Shown here piece after piece: positions 1 through 11,503 of a DNA stretch of 64,000 bases (its first letter is position 1; each line of letters opens with the position of its first letter). A program made the translations under genes and the position numbers. Source of the DNA: Amaurobius ferox (Eukaryota > Arthropoda > Arachnida > Araneae > Amaurobiidae); NCBI GenBank assembly GCA_951213105.1, contig OX578136.1, forward strand, positions 156,433,178 to 156,497,177, written 5' to 3'. The notes beneath the pieces were generated by a model, which made no database searches, was not told where the DNA came from, and saw nothing but the letters and a program-made list of their open reading frames with translations.

Positions 1-164
1 AGTTGCCTAACGAAACGAAGATGCAATAAAAAAATATGAATTCGATATAATATCAGAAAATTATCCATATTATTTTCTGCAATTAAACTCAATGCATAAT
101 GAAGTAAAAAATTACAAAATGAATTTGAATCTGCAAGGAAAGTCATATGCTGCTCACATCAGAT

Positions 165-1058
165 TTTTACTTTCCCTGCAATACATGGTAATGTATAGGG
201 AAAGTATTGGAATCGTGTTGAAAATCGCAACTCGAGTTTTCGACGGATCTGCACATTTTGGGACCTCTAGAACAAGAAAATACTATTTTTAATGTGACGT
301 CTATGTACGTGCCTGTATGTGTGTGTGTTTGCCTGTCTGTGTGTGCGTCTGTTTGTCTAACTGTGTGTCTGTCTGCGCAATGTATGTATCCACTCTAACT
401 CAAATAAAAAATGGACCGAATTTCATAAAATTTGGCAGGTAAGTGTATGACCCTGTGTATGACCCTGGTGCTGATTAGTTTTGTGTACCATTTGGTATAA
501 AAGAACCCGCCTTTTTTTTGCAAAATAGCCCACATAAATTGCCTGAATCCACTCTAGCTGAAAAACTAATGGACCGAATTTCAAAAAATTTGGTAGATAA
601 GTCACCCGTGGGTTACACTGATGCTGATTAGATTTTGGTACTATTCGAAAAAAATAACCTGCTTTTTTTTTGCCAAATCTTCCTCAAAAATCGTCAAAAC
701 CAGAAATGAAAGACTAAGTATGCTCAAATATATCAATTAAATGCTTGCATTATACGTAATATTTAACGATAAAGATATTAAAATCAACCTCATTACACTA
801 GGACTAGCCGTTCTGGAGATATTTTAGTTTTTTAGCATTTTCGCTAAGCCACCTTTGACAATAAATCCTGTTACCAAATAAGAGCACAAATTGAATTAAA
901 AGTACAAATTGAATTAAAAGTACAAATTTTGTGTTATTTTAAATAATTATGGGTGTTATTTTGTGCAATTAAACTCAATTTAATGAATTATTGAAGAAAT
1001 AAAGAGAACGTGAATATGAGTCTCCAGGGAAAGTCATGTGCTGCCTACATCAAATTTT
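165..1058 (-). repeat. Family A dispersed repeat (non-autonomous, microsatellite-core element), copy 1
   Basis: The family is defined here by comparing copies within the window. Read on the minus strand, a copy begins near ATCTGATGTGGGCAGCACAT, carries a simple-sequence core, and ends with a hairpin whose arms are ACTTTCC/GGAAAGT followed by AAAAAT. This copy lies on the minus strand: the hairpin end is at 165-206, a TG-rich core at about 305-375, and the other end at about 1,013-1,058. No coding capacity is seen. The architecture (central microsatellite, one terminal stem-loop) resembles Helitron-related non-autonomous elements, but that class assignment is an inference. Confidence 0.6.
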
Positions 1059-1574
1059 ATACATTATTATCCATTTACACACTCTCAAAACGATTGTGTA
1101 AATGGATAGTATTAGATATATTTGTAGATTGATGTTCTTAATTTCGTAGTTGACATTTAAAAGTAGAAAAGTATATTTATAATTTTACACATTAGTTTCA
1201 CATATTATAGTTTTTTAAACGTTAGTGCACACGCACAAAGTTCTTGTGTAGATGAATAGTATTAGATATATTTGCAGATTGACGTTTTTAGTTTTGAAGT
1301 TGGCATTTAAACGTAGAAAATAAAACATTGCGGTAACAGTTCAACATACGGAACACTTGTTATTTGTTTCTATCTTACTAAGAACTACAATAAAATACTC
1401 TATGACTTTTATTATATCCCCTAAAGTCCAGCTACCAAATTCTATTTCTATTTAAAGATAAATAATAAGTGCTGATGGTAAAAAGTGTTTTTACCGCTTA
1501 TATTTCACACAGCTAACTCATTTTTAACCTTTTTTATTTTAGAATAAAGCACATGCTTATTATCCCCCCGCCAA

Positions 1575-2347
1575 AAAAAATCTGATGTGGGCAGCACATG
1601 ACTTTCCTTATATAATGCAATGAATTTACTACTTTTACAATAAAAAAAATATAGGTTATTTTTATAGTAAATATTTATATTCTTTCCAAGATGTTAAATT
1701 TTCGTCAATGAGTCGCCATTTTCATTGATTTAGCGTCATTTTTATCCATTTGGCAAGTTTTTCGTTAACTTGGCAACATTTAAAAAGTCGCCAAGTTGAC
1801 GACATTCCACCAAATTCGTCGCCAAAATCTCACCAAGCGTTATGGACGGAAAATAAGTTATTCCTACAGCACATAAATGACTATTGACGTTCAAATACAA
1901 AATTATTAATCAAAGTATATTTTTTCATGAATGGAATGAGCTAAATCTACGAGAATCATGTCACCCAATTTATCACATGGTATTACATATGAAAAGTGAA
2001 CATGTTTCTCAATAGGAAATATTTTTTTTTATTTTATATGATTTTTTGATAATTTTTTTGAAAAATGTGTAATATCTCGAGAACTGTTCATGTTAGCCTT
2101 CTAAAATATATGTCAATCGTTTCCTAATGAAAAATTACATAAGACATGTCTATTTTCGTAACTTTATTAGAGGTTTTGATTTTTTGACGATTTGTTCAAA
2201 ATTTCACTCGAAAATTTAGAGGTTTCTGAACATTCGATTGCGTATAAAAATAATAGACTTCCGGTGTTTACATATTGTAATTTTTGTTCCAAATTTCGTT
2301 CGAATCTGTCCATTCGTTCGTCAGTTATCGTCTCCACAGACTCACTG

Positions 2348-2382
<35 letters not shown>

Positions 2383-2383
2383 A

Positions 2384-2424
<41 letters not shown>

Positions 2425-2425
2425 A

Positions 2426-2466
<41 letters not shown>

Positions 2467-2614
2467 ATTTCACACACACACACACAGTCATCACTTCAAA
2501 AATTCGTGATCAGGGATGCTTGAAACGTGCTCTCCCGTCGAAAATTCAAATTCGAATTTTCGACCCATTCACTATACTTCCCTTATACATTATTGTATAT
2601 AAGGAAAGTAAAAA
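1575..2614 (+). repeat. Family A dispersed repeat, copy 2, long (CA)n subfamily
   Basis: This is a plus-strand copy with the family start at about 1,582 and the terminal hairpin plus AAAAAT at about 2,578-2,614. It belongs to the longer subfamily. That subfamily has an internal block of repeated GTCGCCAA/TTGGCGAC-type motifs at about 1,695-1,845 and a (CA)n core at 2,348-2,486 interrupted by TAATTTCA spacers. Open frames through the CA tract are Thr-His repeats and are not genes. Confidence 0.65.
2348..2486. repeat. (CA)n microsatellite with periodic TAATTTCA interruptions
   Basis: Four runs of CACACA are separated by the same TAATTTCA spacer about every 40 bp, so the array has a higher-order period and is not a plain dinucleotide run. 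It lies in the core of family A copy 2. Confidence 0.9.
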
Positions 2615-2865
2615 TAGTTCAAATGAATTTTCGAGACATCATATGTCTTATCTCTTTTGTTTCAAGCACTGGATTTCAAAATTTAAGGACAGGTTCTTAA
2701 GCTTGATAAATTCAAACAAACGAGATCATTATTTTATGGCTAGACTTCAAAAGGGGTAATTTAAGCTTTAGTTATTATTCTTCAATTAATCTCATTTACC
2801 GTATTAAGCCATGCAAGTAAGATTGATATATTTATAGACAAGCAAGCTATCCATTATATAAAACA

Positions 2866-3553
2866 TGATGTGGACAGCACTGGCCTTTCCCTACAGACTG
2901 AAATTCATTGTCCTTTTATAATCCATAAAATTGAGTTTGATAACCCAAAATAAAATGGATACTGATTTGATATATGCAATTCGCAATTTTAATGCATCTT
3001 CATTTTCATGTAACAGCTTAGCATTTTGAAACTTCTCAGAATTCCTAAAAAAACTTACCCAAAATACCTCGAGAACGGTTCGTCCTAGATTAATGGGATT
3101 GATTTTATTAATTTCTTGGTTGAATATTACGCATGAAACAATCTTTCAATTCATAACCTTCAGCATATTTCATATTTCATCTTTGATTTTGGATGATTAT
3201 TGTGGGCTATTTCGCAATAAAAAAGGCGAGTTTTATTTTTCGAATCACACCAAAATTTAATCAGCACCAACACCCACAAGTGACTTACCAAATTTTGTGA
3301 AATCTTTTCGAGTAGATTTTGTGCTAGAGGAGGCACATACATTGTGTAGTCACAAACATACACACACAAGTAAACACACATGCACACACACACGCACACT
3401 CGCACACACACACAGCCTCGGACGTTATGTTGAAAATATCTTTTCGTGCTTTAGAGTATCGAAACGGGTATATAGTAGAAAACTTAAGTTCGATTATCGA
3501 CCTTATTCTATTACTATCCATATACATTATCATGGAATGTGGGGAAAGTAAAT
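2866..3553 (+). repeat. Family A dispersed repeat, copy 3, short form
   Basis: The start matches the family (GATGTGGACAGCACTGGCC) and the end has the CATTATCATG hairpin followed by GGGGAAAGTAAAT. The core is a CA-rich tract at about 3,357-3,414. It is shorter than neighbouring copies and non-coding. Between it and the repeat pair at 3,768 lies about 215 bp with nothing recognisable. Confidence 0.55.
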
Positions 3554-3767
3554 AGAAAAGTTAAATATGCTTAACATATAAACATGCTCTAATTTACACA
3601 ACCCATTTCGTCGAAAATATTATCAGCCAATGTAGTTGAATATTGCAAAGATTTTACTATATACATTGTAACACATTTGCAAACTTTTCTCATTTTTTTC
3701 AGCTACTTTGCTGATAATTTAGGCAAACTAATAATAAGAAAAGCCGTAATTACAGGCGTACATGAAA

Positions 3768-3850
3768 GTTCCAGCTTCATTTCTGAAATATTCAGCTAAT
3801 TATCAACTACCAAAGCGTTATTTTTGTATTTTTATATTTGTATACATATA
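3768..3850 (+). repeat. Direct repeat, left member, flanking the Penelope-like element
   Basis: A segment containing CCAGCTTCATTTCTG and AAGCGTTAT recurs at about 5,718-5,800 in the same orientation with a few substitutions. The pair brackets the inverted-repeat element at 4,301-5,530 and could be LTR-like ends or the remains of a tandem duplication. Confidence 0.5.
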
Positions 3851-4176
3851 TATATAATAATAATAGTTTGAAAATCCAAAGAACGAAAAGTAAGAAGATG
3901 CAACACGACAAACCTAACTTTCTAAAACACCCACAGAGTAAAATATAAAACAGCAAATCATCAATCAAATGGAAAAAAATACAAAACACGAGTTATCAAG
4001 TTACAGAAAATCAACAAAATTTAAAGGTATGGAAACGAATAAAGAAAACTTAAAAAATCAAGCAATATAGCTTTACACGTGGAAAAAGGGCTAAGCCTAA
4101 ACAAATGGAAATGTTCACTTCGTAAAATTCGTTCTCAAGTCCAAGTATTTTGACGAAGCAGACACAAAATATGTAT

Positions 4177-4221
<45 letters not shown>

Positions 4222-4262
4222 ATAATATATATGATGTATACATATATATATACATATGTATA

Positions 4263-4300
<38 letters not shown>

Positions 4301-4302
<2 letters not shown>

Positions 4303-4551
4303 CTAAGCAAAAGCTAGGAGACAAATATCGGAAAGGTGAGGAAAAAGGACCAACTGGGAATACATAAAAGGCCTAGGGGGATGGTGACCCCTTGTTCCCG
4401 GTTAAAAGTCGACTTTTACACCAAAGGTAACACTCCCAGAGCCATATATTACCTGAGGTCCGATTTCAGAACAACGTCAAAACCGAAGACGAACCCACAA
4501 CAAGAACATGGAACCGATAGAGATATAATATAAAAAATATAAAATATTCGA
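4301..4551 (+). repeat. Terminal inverted unit (left) of a Penelope-like element
   Basis: It begins AGCTAAGCAAAAGCTAGGAG directly after a (TA)n run and is repeated in inverse orientation at 5,280-5,530 with only a few differences. The mirrored open frames in both units (65 codons) are by-products of the repeat and are not genes. Diverged relatives occur at about 6,134-6,290 and 8,985-9,130, sharing the conserved block around CTAGGGGGAT and GTCGACTTTT. Confidence 0.7.
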
Positions 4552-4654
4552 AATCGAAAAGATGACCTTTTTGAAAAACTCACCGATTCCTCTTTCGTCA
4601 CACCTCTGACAACAACGCTCAATAAATGATTCGTATGAATTTAAAATTCAGTTA

Positions 4655-5209
4655 TCAGTAACGTTGCCAATTATAACTTGAATCGAAGATGTTGCCAAAA
4701 TCCCTTTTAAAAGCATTGTCAAATTTATTATACTGAGTATTGTAACAATGACGTAGGAATGCAAGAGGATAGAGCTGTACTATAGCCTCCTTGATGAAAA
4801 CAGTATCACTTTTGATACGATCCGCAGTATAGGTATGCATACGTGCATTACGTATGAAATGATTCAGTACAATATTACGAAAAACCATGTGACTCGAATT
4901 AGAATTCCAATTTATTATATAATGTATATTGATCTTGAATTGGCGTCTTTTATCGTATATCTTCGTATACGTAGCACTTTCATTTGAAAAATGAATACTT
5001 ATATCCAGATAATTTATTTCTTTTGTCGTATTATTAGGAGTTTCCAACAAAGTTAAATTCGTAGGATAGAAAGTGAAATCAAAGTTGATATTAGTTTGTT
5101 GCTGTGCAATAAGGATGTCATTGACGAATCTAAAGTATGGTAACTCACTTAATATGTGAGTACTTTTTCGTAATGATGGAGGTAAAGATTTGCTAATTAT
5201 GATGAGCAT
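4655..5209 (-). pseudogene. Reverse transcriptase fragment, Penelope-like (tentative)
   Basis: This is a 184-codon minus-strand frame. It shows a degraded catalytic neighbourhood near residues 25-32 (FRFVNDILI, where YVDD would be expected), then LDISIHF, then YDKRRQFKI at about residues 83-91, then a NWNSN/FRN/IR tail. The same order of motifs appears in the better preserved fragment at 11,504-12,261, which has GIPMG and YVDDV. The catalytic DD is changed to ND and the upstream RT domain is missing, so it is dead. The inverted terminal units around it and the TA-rich flanks fit a Penelope-like element. The family assignment is an inference without a database search. Confidence 0.55.
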
Positions 5210-5279
5210 CCACTTCCCATCGGTACACCTTTAATTTGTCTGAAGAAATTTATACCATTAAATAAGATATTTTCATCAT

Positions 5280-5530
5280 TCGAATATTTTATATTTTTTA
5301 TATTATATCTCTATCGGTTCCATGTTCATGTTGTGGGTTCGTCTTCTGTTTTGACGTTGTTCTGAAATCGGACCTCAGGTAATATATGGCTCCGGGAGTG
5401 TTACCTTTGGTGTAAAAGTCGACTTTTAACCCGGAATTAGGGGTCAACATCCCCCTAGGCCTTTTATGTATTCCCAGTTGGTCCTTTTTCCTCACCTTTC
5501 CGATATTTGTCTCCTAGCTTTTGCTTAGCT
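5280..5530 (-). repeat. Terminal inverted unit (right) of a Penelope-like element
   Basis: It is the reverse complement of 4,301-4,551 and ends in GCTTAGCT. Downstream, 5,531-5,622 matches the sequence that follows the related unit at 9,170-9,256, so the full terminal unit extends past the inverted portion. It then runs into (CA)n and (TA)n. Confidence 0.7.
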
Positions 5531-5620
5531 GTATTTCTCGACATTTACAAGCTGCATCGCGCTTTTATCTCTAGTTACCTTTTTGGTACACTCTGTACAC
5601 ATGTTTATTTTCGTTTTATG

Positions 5621-5626
<6 letters not shown>

Positions 5627-5684
<58 letters not shown>
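5627..5684. repeat. (CA)n-(TA)n compound microsatellite
   Basis: CACACA runs directly into TATATA immediately after the terminal unit of the Penelope-like element. A second TA tract lies at about 5,792-5,828, next to another reverse transcriptase relic. Confidence 0.9.
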
Positions 5685-5687
<3 letters not shown>

Positions 5688-5717
5688 TCATGTCATATAG
5701 AAAAATCATCTTTCATT

Positions 5718-5785
5718 AAAATTCCAGCTTCATTTCTGGAATATTCAGTTAATTATCATCTGCAAAAGCGTTATTGTTGTATTTG

Positions 5786-5800
<15 letters not shown>
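5718..5800 (+). repeat. Direct repeat, right member
   Basis: It matches 3,768-3,850 (shared CCAGCTTCATTTCTG and AAGCGTTATT), about 1.95 kb away in the same orientation. Confidence 0.5.
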
Positions 5801-5833
<33 letters not shown>

Positions 5834-5835
5834 TA

Positions 5836-5990
5836 TAGGGATGATCGTATCAAAAGTGATAAAAAATTCATAAAGGAAGCTTTGAAACAGCACTATCCAC
5901 TGGGATACCTCAAACACCACTATAATGCTGTGCACTGCAAGGAAATTAATGCATTTGATAGTGATATTGGCAACACCTATTTTATATAAT
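5836..5990 (+). pseudogene. Reverse transcriptase C-terminal fragment, Penelope-like
   Basis: About 50 codons (DRIKSDKKFIKEAL...YPLGYLKHHYN...DIGN) align with the C-terminus of the minus-strand fragment at 4,655-5,209, which has DRIKSDTVFIKEAI and later DFGN. It is on the opposite strand and follows a TA tract directly. Only the C-terminal tail remains. Confidence 0.5.
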
Positions 5991-6133
5991 ATAATGGCAA
6001 CGCATCGAATGATTCGGCGCTTTATATTTGAATTGAAGAATGATCTGTCATTCGGGTTAACTTCTTATTTCAACCTGTCTCAATCGAAATTATTTTTCTC
6101 CACTCAGTCCTTGCATTCACTTCTGGCATACGT

Positions 6134-6290
6134 CTTTTGCTTTGGCGTTCCAGGGAAATATGGCCACAGGCACGTAACGGTTCCGTGAGTGTTTCCTCAG
6201 GAGTAATAGCTGGCTATAAACGGGAACAAGGGGTCACAATCCCCCTTGGCCATTTGTTATTTCCCTGTTGGCACTTATTTCACATCTCGA
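6134..6290 (+). repeat. Diverged terminal unit of the Penelope-like family
   Basis: It shares the order CCGTGAGTGTTTCC, then GGGGTCACAATCCCCCTTGG, then a TTATTTCCCTGTTGG block with the units at 5,280-5,530 and 8,985-9,130. It follows the RT tail fragment at 5,836-5,990 in the order expected for the 3' end of such an element and is followed by (TA)n at 6,308-6,350. Confidence 0.5.
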
Positions 6291-6304
6291 TCTTTTTTGA
6301 TCTT

Positions 6305-6353
<49 letters not shown>

Positions 6354-6354
6354 T

Positions 6355-7310
6355 AAAAGGTGTCCCAAAAACATTGACCTCAGCCTTTATTCCTTAAATA
6401 TTAATCTTAGACATATATAATAAACTACAAAGTTGCGTAAAAAAATACCGAAATTTATGAAATCGATTACAATTTTCAAAGAAATTAAATTCTAAGAAAT
6501 ACGAAATTTAAATTTTTATACTGCCCCCGTACAAAACTATTTCCAATGAGTAAAATGTGCCCCATACACTAATAAGATGATGTACAAAAATTCAGCACTT
6601 TATCATAAAAAGTCGCAGATATATGAAAACTCAAAAATACTGACTTAAACTACTTTTCGATGCATCGACATGCGTTCTTAGAGGGGAAAAATCATGTCGG
6701 CAAATCGCGTTTCAGGGATCATACACAAATTACGAAAGAAAGCAATGATTACATAAATAAATAATAATTTTGCTATTTATTGGTACAAAAGTATCTACGC
6801 TATGTAGAAATAATAACTTTACACAAAGGTTGCAAAGCTTGTTCAAAATGTTTTCCATCCATGCCAAAGATCCATTAAAGATAAGAGGCAGATATAATTT
6901 GCCTATGATGCATTTCTGCGTTGCATCATTTGCACTCTTTCTGTAAACATTTACATTTTAATTTGTGATTAATCCCTCACCAACTTTGTTCAAACAAATC
7001 TTTGGCAATCTTTAAGATAAAATGCTGAAATTTTGTGCCCAATCTTATTATGCACTTATGTGCATCAATTATGTGCATCATCTTATATGTATGGGGCGCA
7101 TTTTACTCATAGGAAATGGTTTTGTACGAGGGCCGTATAAAAATTTAAATTTTGTATTTCTTCAAATTTAATCCCCTGAAAATTTTTATCCATTTCATAA
7201 AATTCTGTACCTCTTTCTCGCGACTTGGTAATTTATTATATATGTCTAAGATCAATATTATAAATATTTAAGGAATAAAAGCGGAGGTCAATGTTTGTGG
7301 GACACCCTGT
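6355..7310. mobile_element. MITE-like element with terminal inverted repeats of about 240 bp
   Basis: The left end, GGTGTCCCAAAAACATTGAC near 6,359, is the inverse of GTCAATGTTTGTGGGACACC near 7,287. The inverted similarity extends inward about 240 bp on each side, including CCTTTATTCCTTAAATATT and the TGCCCC/GGGGC blocks. Both ends sit in TA-rich sequence, so a TA duplication is possible but cannot be proved. There is no ORF. The termini resemble mariner-type ends with GGGTGTCCCA. The class is inferred. Confidence 0.65.
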
Positions 7311-7329
7311 ATATATATATATATATATA

Positions 7330-8122
7330 CAATTTTGTTCCTATTTTATTCCTGAACATATTTATACCTATTCAGAACTATAAGCTTACAAAATTCAGCC
7401 TTCTACGTGACCGGAAGGCTTCTGGAGGGTCGGGAAATAAAAAACACATTAGCCAATAGGTGGCAGGTGTTCAATTTCAAAATAAATATAGAAAAGATGA
7501 AAGAACGTAATGAAATATAAAACGATATTTTTCCAAACTTGTTATTTGTCTTTTCTGTGATCCTATGAAAGACATTTTAAAGACTTCAGAGGATTCAATA
7601 ATAACGACAAAAATATTTTTTTACTGTTCATATCAAAGATAAATAAGATTATCCGTACAAGGATCTATTGCTGCAATATGTTTCCTTATATTTAATTTAG
7701 TTCTTTGTAACTGTAACAAAATCGTAAAAATTCTATCTCCAGAAGCTTTCAATTGCAAGAAATGCTTTTAACTTTTTTTATAATTACGTTTGTTAAACTC
7801 GTAATATCACAGAGAGGTTGATAAGAAATTGCAGATTATATAAAATATCAATAGTCATTAAACAAAAATATTTCACACTGTGTTTTTTTTTGTTTGTTTA
7901 GGAACATAGTGTTAACCTGTATATTTTCATACGTAGGCTGTCAAGTAACCACTAAAAATGTTTAGAACAATTTCCCTTATCGTACTCATTTGTAAGAAAT
8001 ATTAATGGATTTTATATGTAAAGAAAAGTAATCTAGGATAAAGTTATAAATCCAGTTTTTGCAAAGGAGAAACCATACTTCTATGGCTGTCACATTTATA
8101 AGTACTGTTAAATGTGTAATTG
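7330..8122. other. AT-rich intergenic stretch, nothing recognised
   Basis: I see no repeat shared with the rest of the window, no convincing ORF and no RNA gene here. Confidence 0.4.

Positions 8123-8123
<1 letters not shown>

Positions 8124-8170
<47 letters not shown>
8124..8170. repeat. (TA)n microsatellite
   Basis: A plain TA run directly precedes a family C unit at 8,172. The same arrangement, TA run then family C unit, recurs at 9,262-9,515. Confidence 0.9.
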
Positions 8171-8171
<1 letters not shown>

Positions 8172-8175
<4 letters not shown>

Positions 8176-8400
8176 TAACAAATACGCAAGTGTAGGAGTG
8201 CAAATCAGTAAATACAGTATCAAACCGCAGGCAATATAATACCGTGTATTTAATAGCAAAAAGCAACGAGGAAGGGCCGGAAAGAGTAAGGATAGGCTAC
8301 GACAAGGAAAATACATTAAAGAATAGTATATCTGCCAGAAACGTATTCAGGGGCATATCCTACAGATATACTAAAATCCGTTGTTTCTATGATAGACAGA
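8172..8400 (+). repeat. Family C repeat unit, copy 1
   Basis: About 225 bp starting AATAACAAATACGCAAGTG and ending near ACTAAAATCCGTTGTTTC. It aligns with 9,298-9,515 along its length, including AGCAACGAGGAAGGGCCG and ATATCTGCCAGAAACG. It has no coding signal and may be a transposon end. Confidence 0.6.
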
Positions 8401-8586
8401 CAGACAGCTAAGACGCCAATATATTGCAGCACAGCTAAGACGCCCATTGAAATATATTCATGAAGTTACGTACACACAGTGATGTGTCAGCGTTCAGACG
8501 AGAGCCAATAGTGTGCCGTCTTATATATATATGTATTAAAAATATGTAATAATAAAAAAAATTCAAGTAATATTAATATTACCAAA

Positions 8587-8611
<25 letters not shown>

Positions 8612-8630
<19 letters not shown>

Positions 8631-8830
8631 TTATGACTTTGTTGATGCTGTCTGTCTGTCTGTCCGTTCGCACGATTACTGCTGTAATAATGACTGTATC
8701 ACAATGAAATTTTACTATATTGTTCAAATGGTATGTGGACCATATGAGAATATAAATGAATAATATCATCCAATTAATTTTAGATTGATCTAGGGGTTGA
8801 GAAAATGAAATATTGAATCCGAACTATTTA
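8612..8830 (+). repeat. Family B dispersed repeat, copy 1
   Basis: It contains the signature CTGTCTGTCTGTCCGTT..CGATTACTG..CAATGAAATTTTA and ends near GGTTGAGAAAATGAAATAT. The other copies are at 49,914-50,160 (minus) and 53,475-53,722 (plus). About 230 bp, non-coding, short-interspersed-like. Confidence 0.55.
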
Positions 8831-8984
8831 CGCGTATAAAATTAACGTGAGTAATTTGGATGGAAGTATGGTATTTGTTGTTCGTATATTGAGTAGGTTC
8901 AGTCGTATGTGTCGTTTCAATTAAATATTGCTCTTATGTTGGGGGATTTTTTTCCTTTTACGATTAATATATACTTCGTATGGA

Positions 8985-9256
8985 CGTCTTCTGTTTCGAC
9001 GTTGTACTGAATTTAACCGCAGGTAATGCATGGCTCCGTGAGTGTTGCCATTGGTGCAAAAGTCGACTTGTAAACGGCAACTAGGGGTCACAATCCCCCT
9101 AGGCCTTTTATGTATTACCTGTTGGCTGACTTCATGTCAAACCTTTCAATTTTTACTTTTATACTATTCTAGACTACTTCAAGCTGCATTGCGCTTATAG
9201 GTCTAGATAACTGTTTTTGTACTATTTGTACTATGGTAGTTTCTGTTATATGACAT
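8985..9256 (+). repeat. Terminal unit of the Penelope-like family, isolated copy
   Basis: It matches 5,325-5,622, including GTCTTCTGTTT, AAAAGTCGACTT, the block ending CCCCCTAGGCCTTTTATGTA, and the downstream CAAGCTGCAT/TTATATGACAT portion. It is followed by (TA)n and a family C unit. No RT frame is attached. Confidence 0.6.
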
Positions 9257-9264
9257 TTTATATA

Positions 9265-9297
<33 letters not shown>

Positions 9298-9301
<4 letters not shown>

Positions 9302-9515
9302 TAACAAAAACTAAAGTGCAAGAGTGTGAATCAGTAACCACAGTATCTAACCGCGAGCAAAATAAAAGCGTGTGTGAAAAGCAAAAAGCAACGAGGAAGG
9401 GCCGAAAAAGCAGAGCACGGAGAGGCCAGGACAAGGAAAATATATTAAAAAATAGTATATCTGCCAGAAACGTCTTCAGGGGCACATTCTAGACAGATAT
9501 ACTAAAATCCGTTGT
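9298..9515 (+). repeat. Family C repeat unit, copy 2
   Basis: Second copy of the 8,172-8,400 unit, again immediately downstream of a (TA)n run. The open frames over it on both strands differ from those of copy 1, which argues against coding. Confidence 0.6.
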
Positions 9516-9859
9516 TTCTATGATTGCATAAAAACACGTGGTTAAAATATTATGCAATCTGTGCCCAACAACGGAATAACAGAAAAAAACCAAATAGGAG
9601 AAATTCAATTATATAACATAAAATACCACATAAACATGAAATATAAAATACCACATAGACATGAACATGAAAAATATAGCGCACAAATATACGAATTTGC
9701 AAAAAAGAGCAACTCACATGTCGAAAGGTCGTCACCGTGAATAATCTTCAAATGATTCCCCCACATGCTACAATCTGTACGCTTACCTCGCTGAATACCA
9801 CGTGGGAATAATCCAGACCAGAAGAAGTGGAAGTAGCAGTACATAGTTTCGGAGAGATA

Positions 9860-9862
<3 letters not shown>
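9516..9862. other. Non-repetitive stretch between family C and a TA block, nothing recognised
   Basis: Short overlapping frames exist on both strands but none has recognisable similarity or a clear start context. Confidence 0.3.

Positions 9863-9863
<1 letters not shown>

Positions 9864-9951
<88 letters not shown>
9864..9951. repeat. (TA)n microsatellite, about 88 bp
   Basis: An uninterrupted alternating TA run. Tyr-Ile repeats encoded in all frames are artefacts. Confidence 0.95.
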
Positions 9952-9953
<2 letters not shown>

Positions 9954-10130
9954 AAATGTAATAATAAGAATTATGTAAAAATAAAAAAAATAAAAATACA
10001 ATTCAAGTAATATTAACATCACCATAGAAGCAAATTCACGGCCATAATGCCGATAAGAGAAAAGAACAGAACCTTCCCAAATTCGATGATTAATCAGAAT
10101 TAAATTCCTCTTCAGGTCTGAGTATTTAAC

Positions 10131-10214
10131 TCTATATATATATATATATATATACTATATATATATATATATATATATACTATATATATATATACTATAT
10201 ATATATATATATAC

Positions 10215-10258
<44 letters not shown>

Positions 10259-10297
10259 TATATATATATATATATATATATATACTATATATATATA

Positions 10298-10351
<54 letters not shown>
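10131..10351. repeat. (TA)n block with periodic CTA phase breaks, about 220 bp
   Basis: Alternating TA is broken repeatedly by TACTATA and TACATATATATAAATA steps, so it is a mosaic of short TA runs. It is followed by sequence vaguely related to the Penelope-like terminal units (about 10,352-10,470). Confidence 0.9.
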
Positions 10352-10353
<2 letters not shown>

Positions 10354-10659
10354 CTAAGAAAAAGTTAAAATATGTAAAGGGGGGATGCCAGATAAATTGC
10401 ATATAAATGGCTGAGAGCATATAAACCTCTCATTCCCGTTTAAAGTACTTTTATGTCTAGACAACGCTCACGGAAACCAATGCAATATATTGACAGGTCC
10501 CCGATATATGTGCAAAATCGAAGGCACTAGAACGAAGACAGAAAGGGATTATCGAGAGGCGGAAATTTATAATGTCGATCTGACAACCATACAAACCGGA
10601 ATGCACAAAACTCTTCCTAAAGTAAACATTTTAACGCATGCGTACATCGATATACACTG

Positions 10660-10914
10660 TTATGATGTCATATTACCTATGTCTTGTCTAAATGAGTATT
10701 CTTCTTCTTTAAAAAAGGAATTATAATGATGTTTAAGAAAATTTAACGGGTAATATTTGTTATATGCTTCTTGGATGATTCTTCTGTTACTTATGATACA
10801 ATCATTTTTGAAAGTATTATTGTGGAGATTTCTTCTGAGGTATCCTGTGATGATATTACGGAAAATATTCTTAGTCAAATTTGAATTCCATTCTATGATT
10901 TGGTTAATCTTCAT
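10660..10914 (-). pseudogene. Reverse transcriptase C-terminal fragment, Penelope-like
   Basis: An 84-codon minus-strand frame with WNSNLTKNIFRN..., IIQEAYNKYYPLNFLKHHYN and DIGN. These match the tail motifs of the fragments at 4,655-5,209 and 5,836-5,990. The RT core upstream is absent and the sequence runs into the large TA block at 10,958, so only the terminus survives. Confidence 0.5.
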
Positions 10915-10957
10915 ATCAAAATTGTCACGTTTATGGTATAATACCGTATGAATTCCT

Positions 10958-11182
<225 letters not shown>

Positions 11183-11503
11183 AAATTGAAATATAAAAAG
11201 TGAAAAAAACATGTAAAAAACATGTAAAAAAGGAAGGATGGCTCGGCAAAAAGCTTACATTATGGCGGTAAGGGGTTGTGACCTTACTCCCCAGTTCAAC
11301 GAGCTCGTCAAAATCGCCGCGGCATTTTCACTCCTGGTCGCCAGCCCTGGCCCAAGCCAACCTCCGGAGTGACTTTGAAATCATCACGAGACCTGGATAG
11401 AGATGTGTACGAGAGCCATATCACCACAAATAAAGCCAACTGAATTGCCGACTCAAATGAAATGTAGTTCCATCCGCGGTCCTGTGATCACAGTGCGGTC
11501 CTG

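Noticed and set aside
2167..2523. Frames with Thr-His or Cys-Val repeats
   Set aside because: They are produced by the (CA)n core of a family A repeat.
4301..4551. Hammerhead ribozyme in the terminal unit of the Penelope-like element
   Set aside because: A CGAAAC-like string exists in one related unit, but the CTGATGA core and a closing stem are missing.
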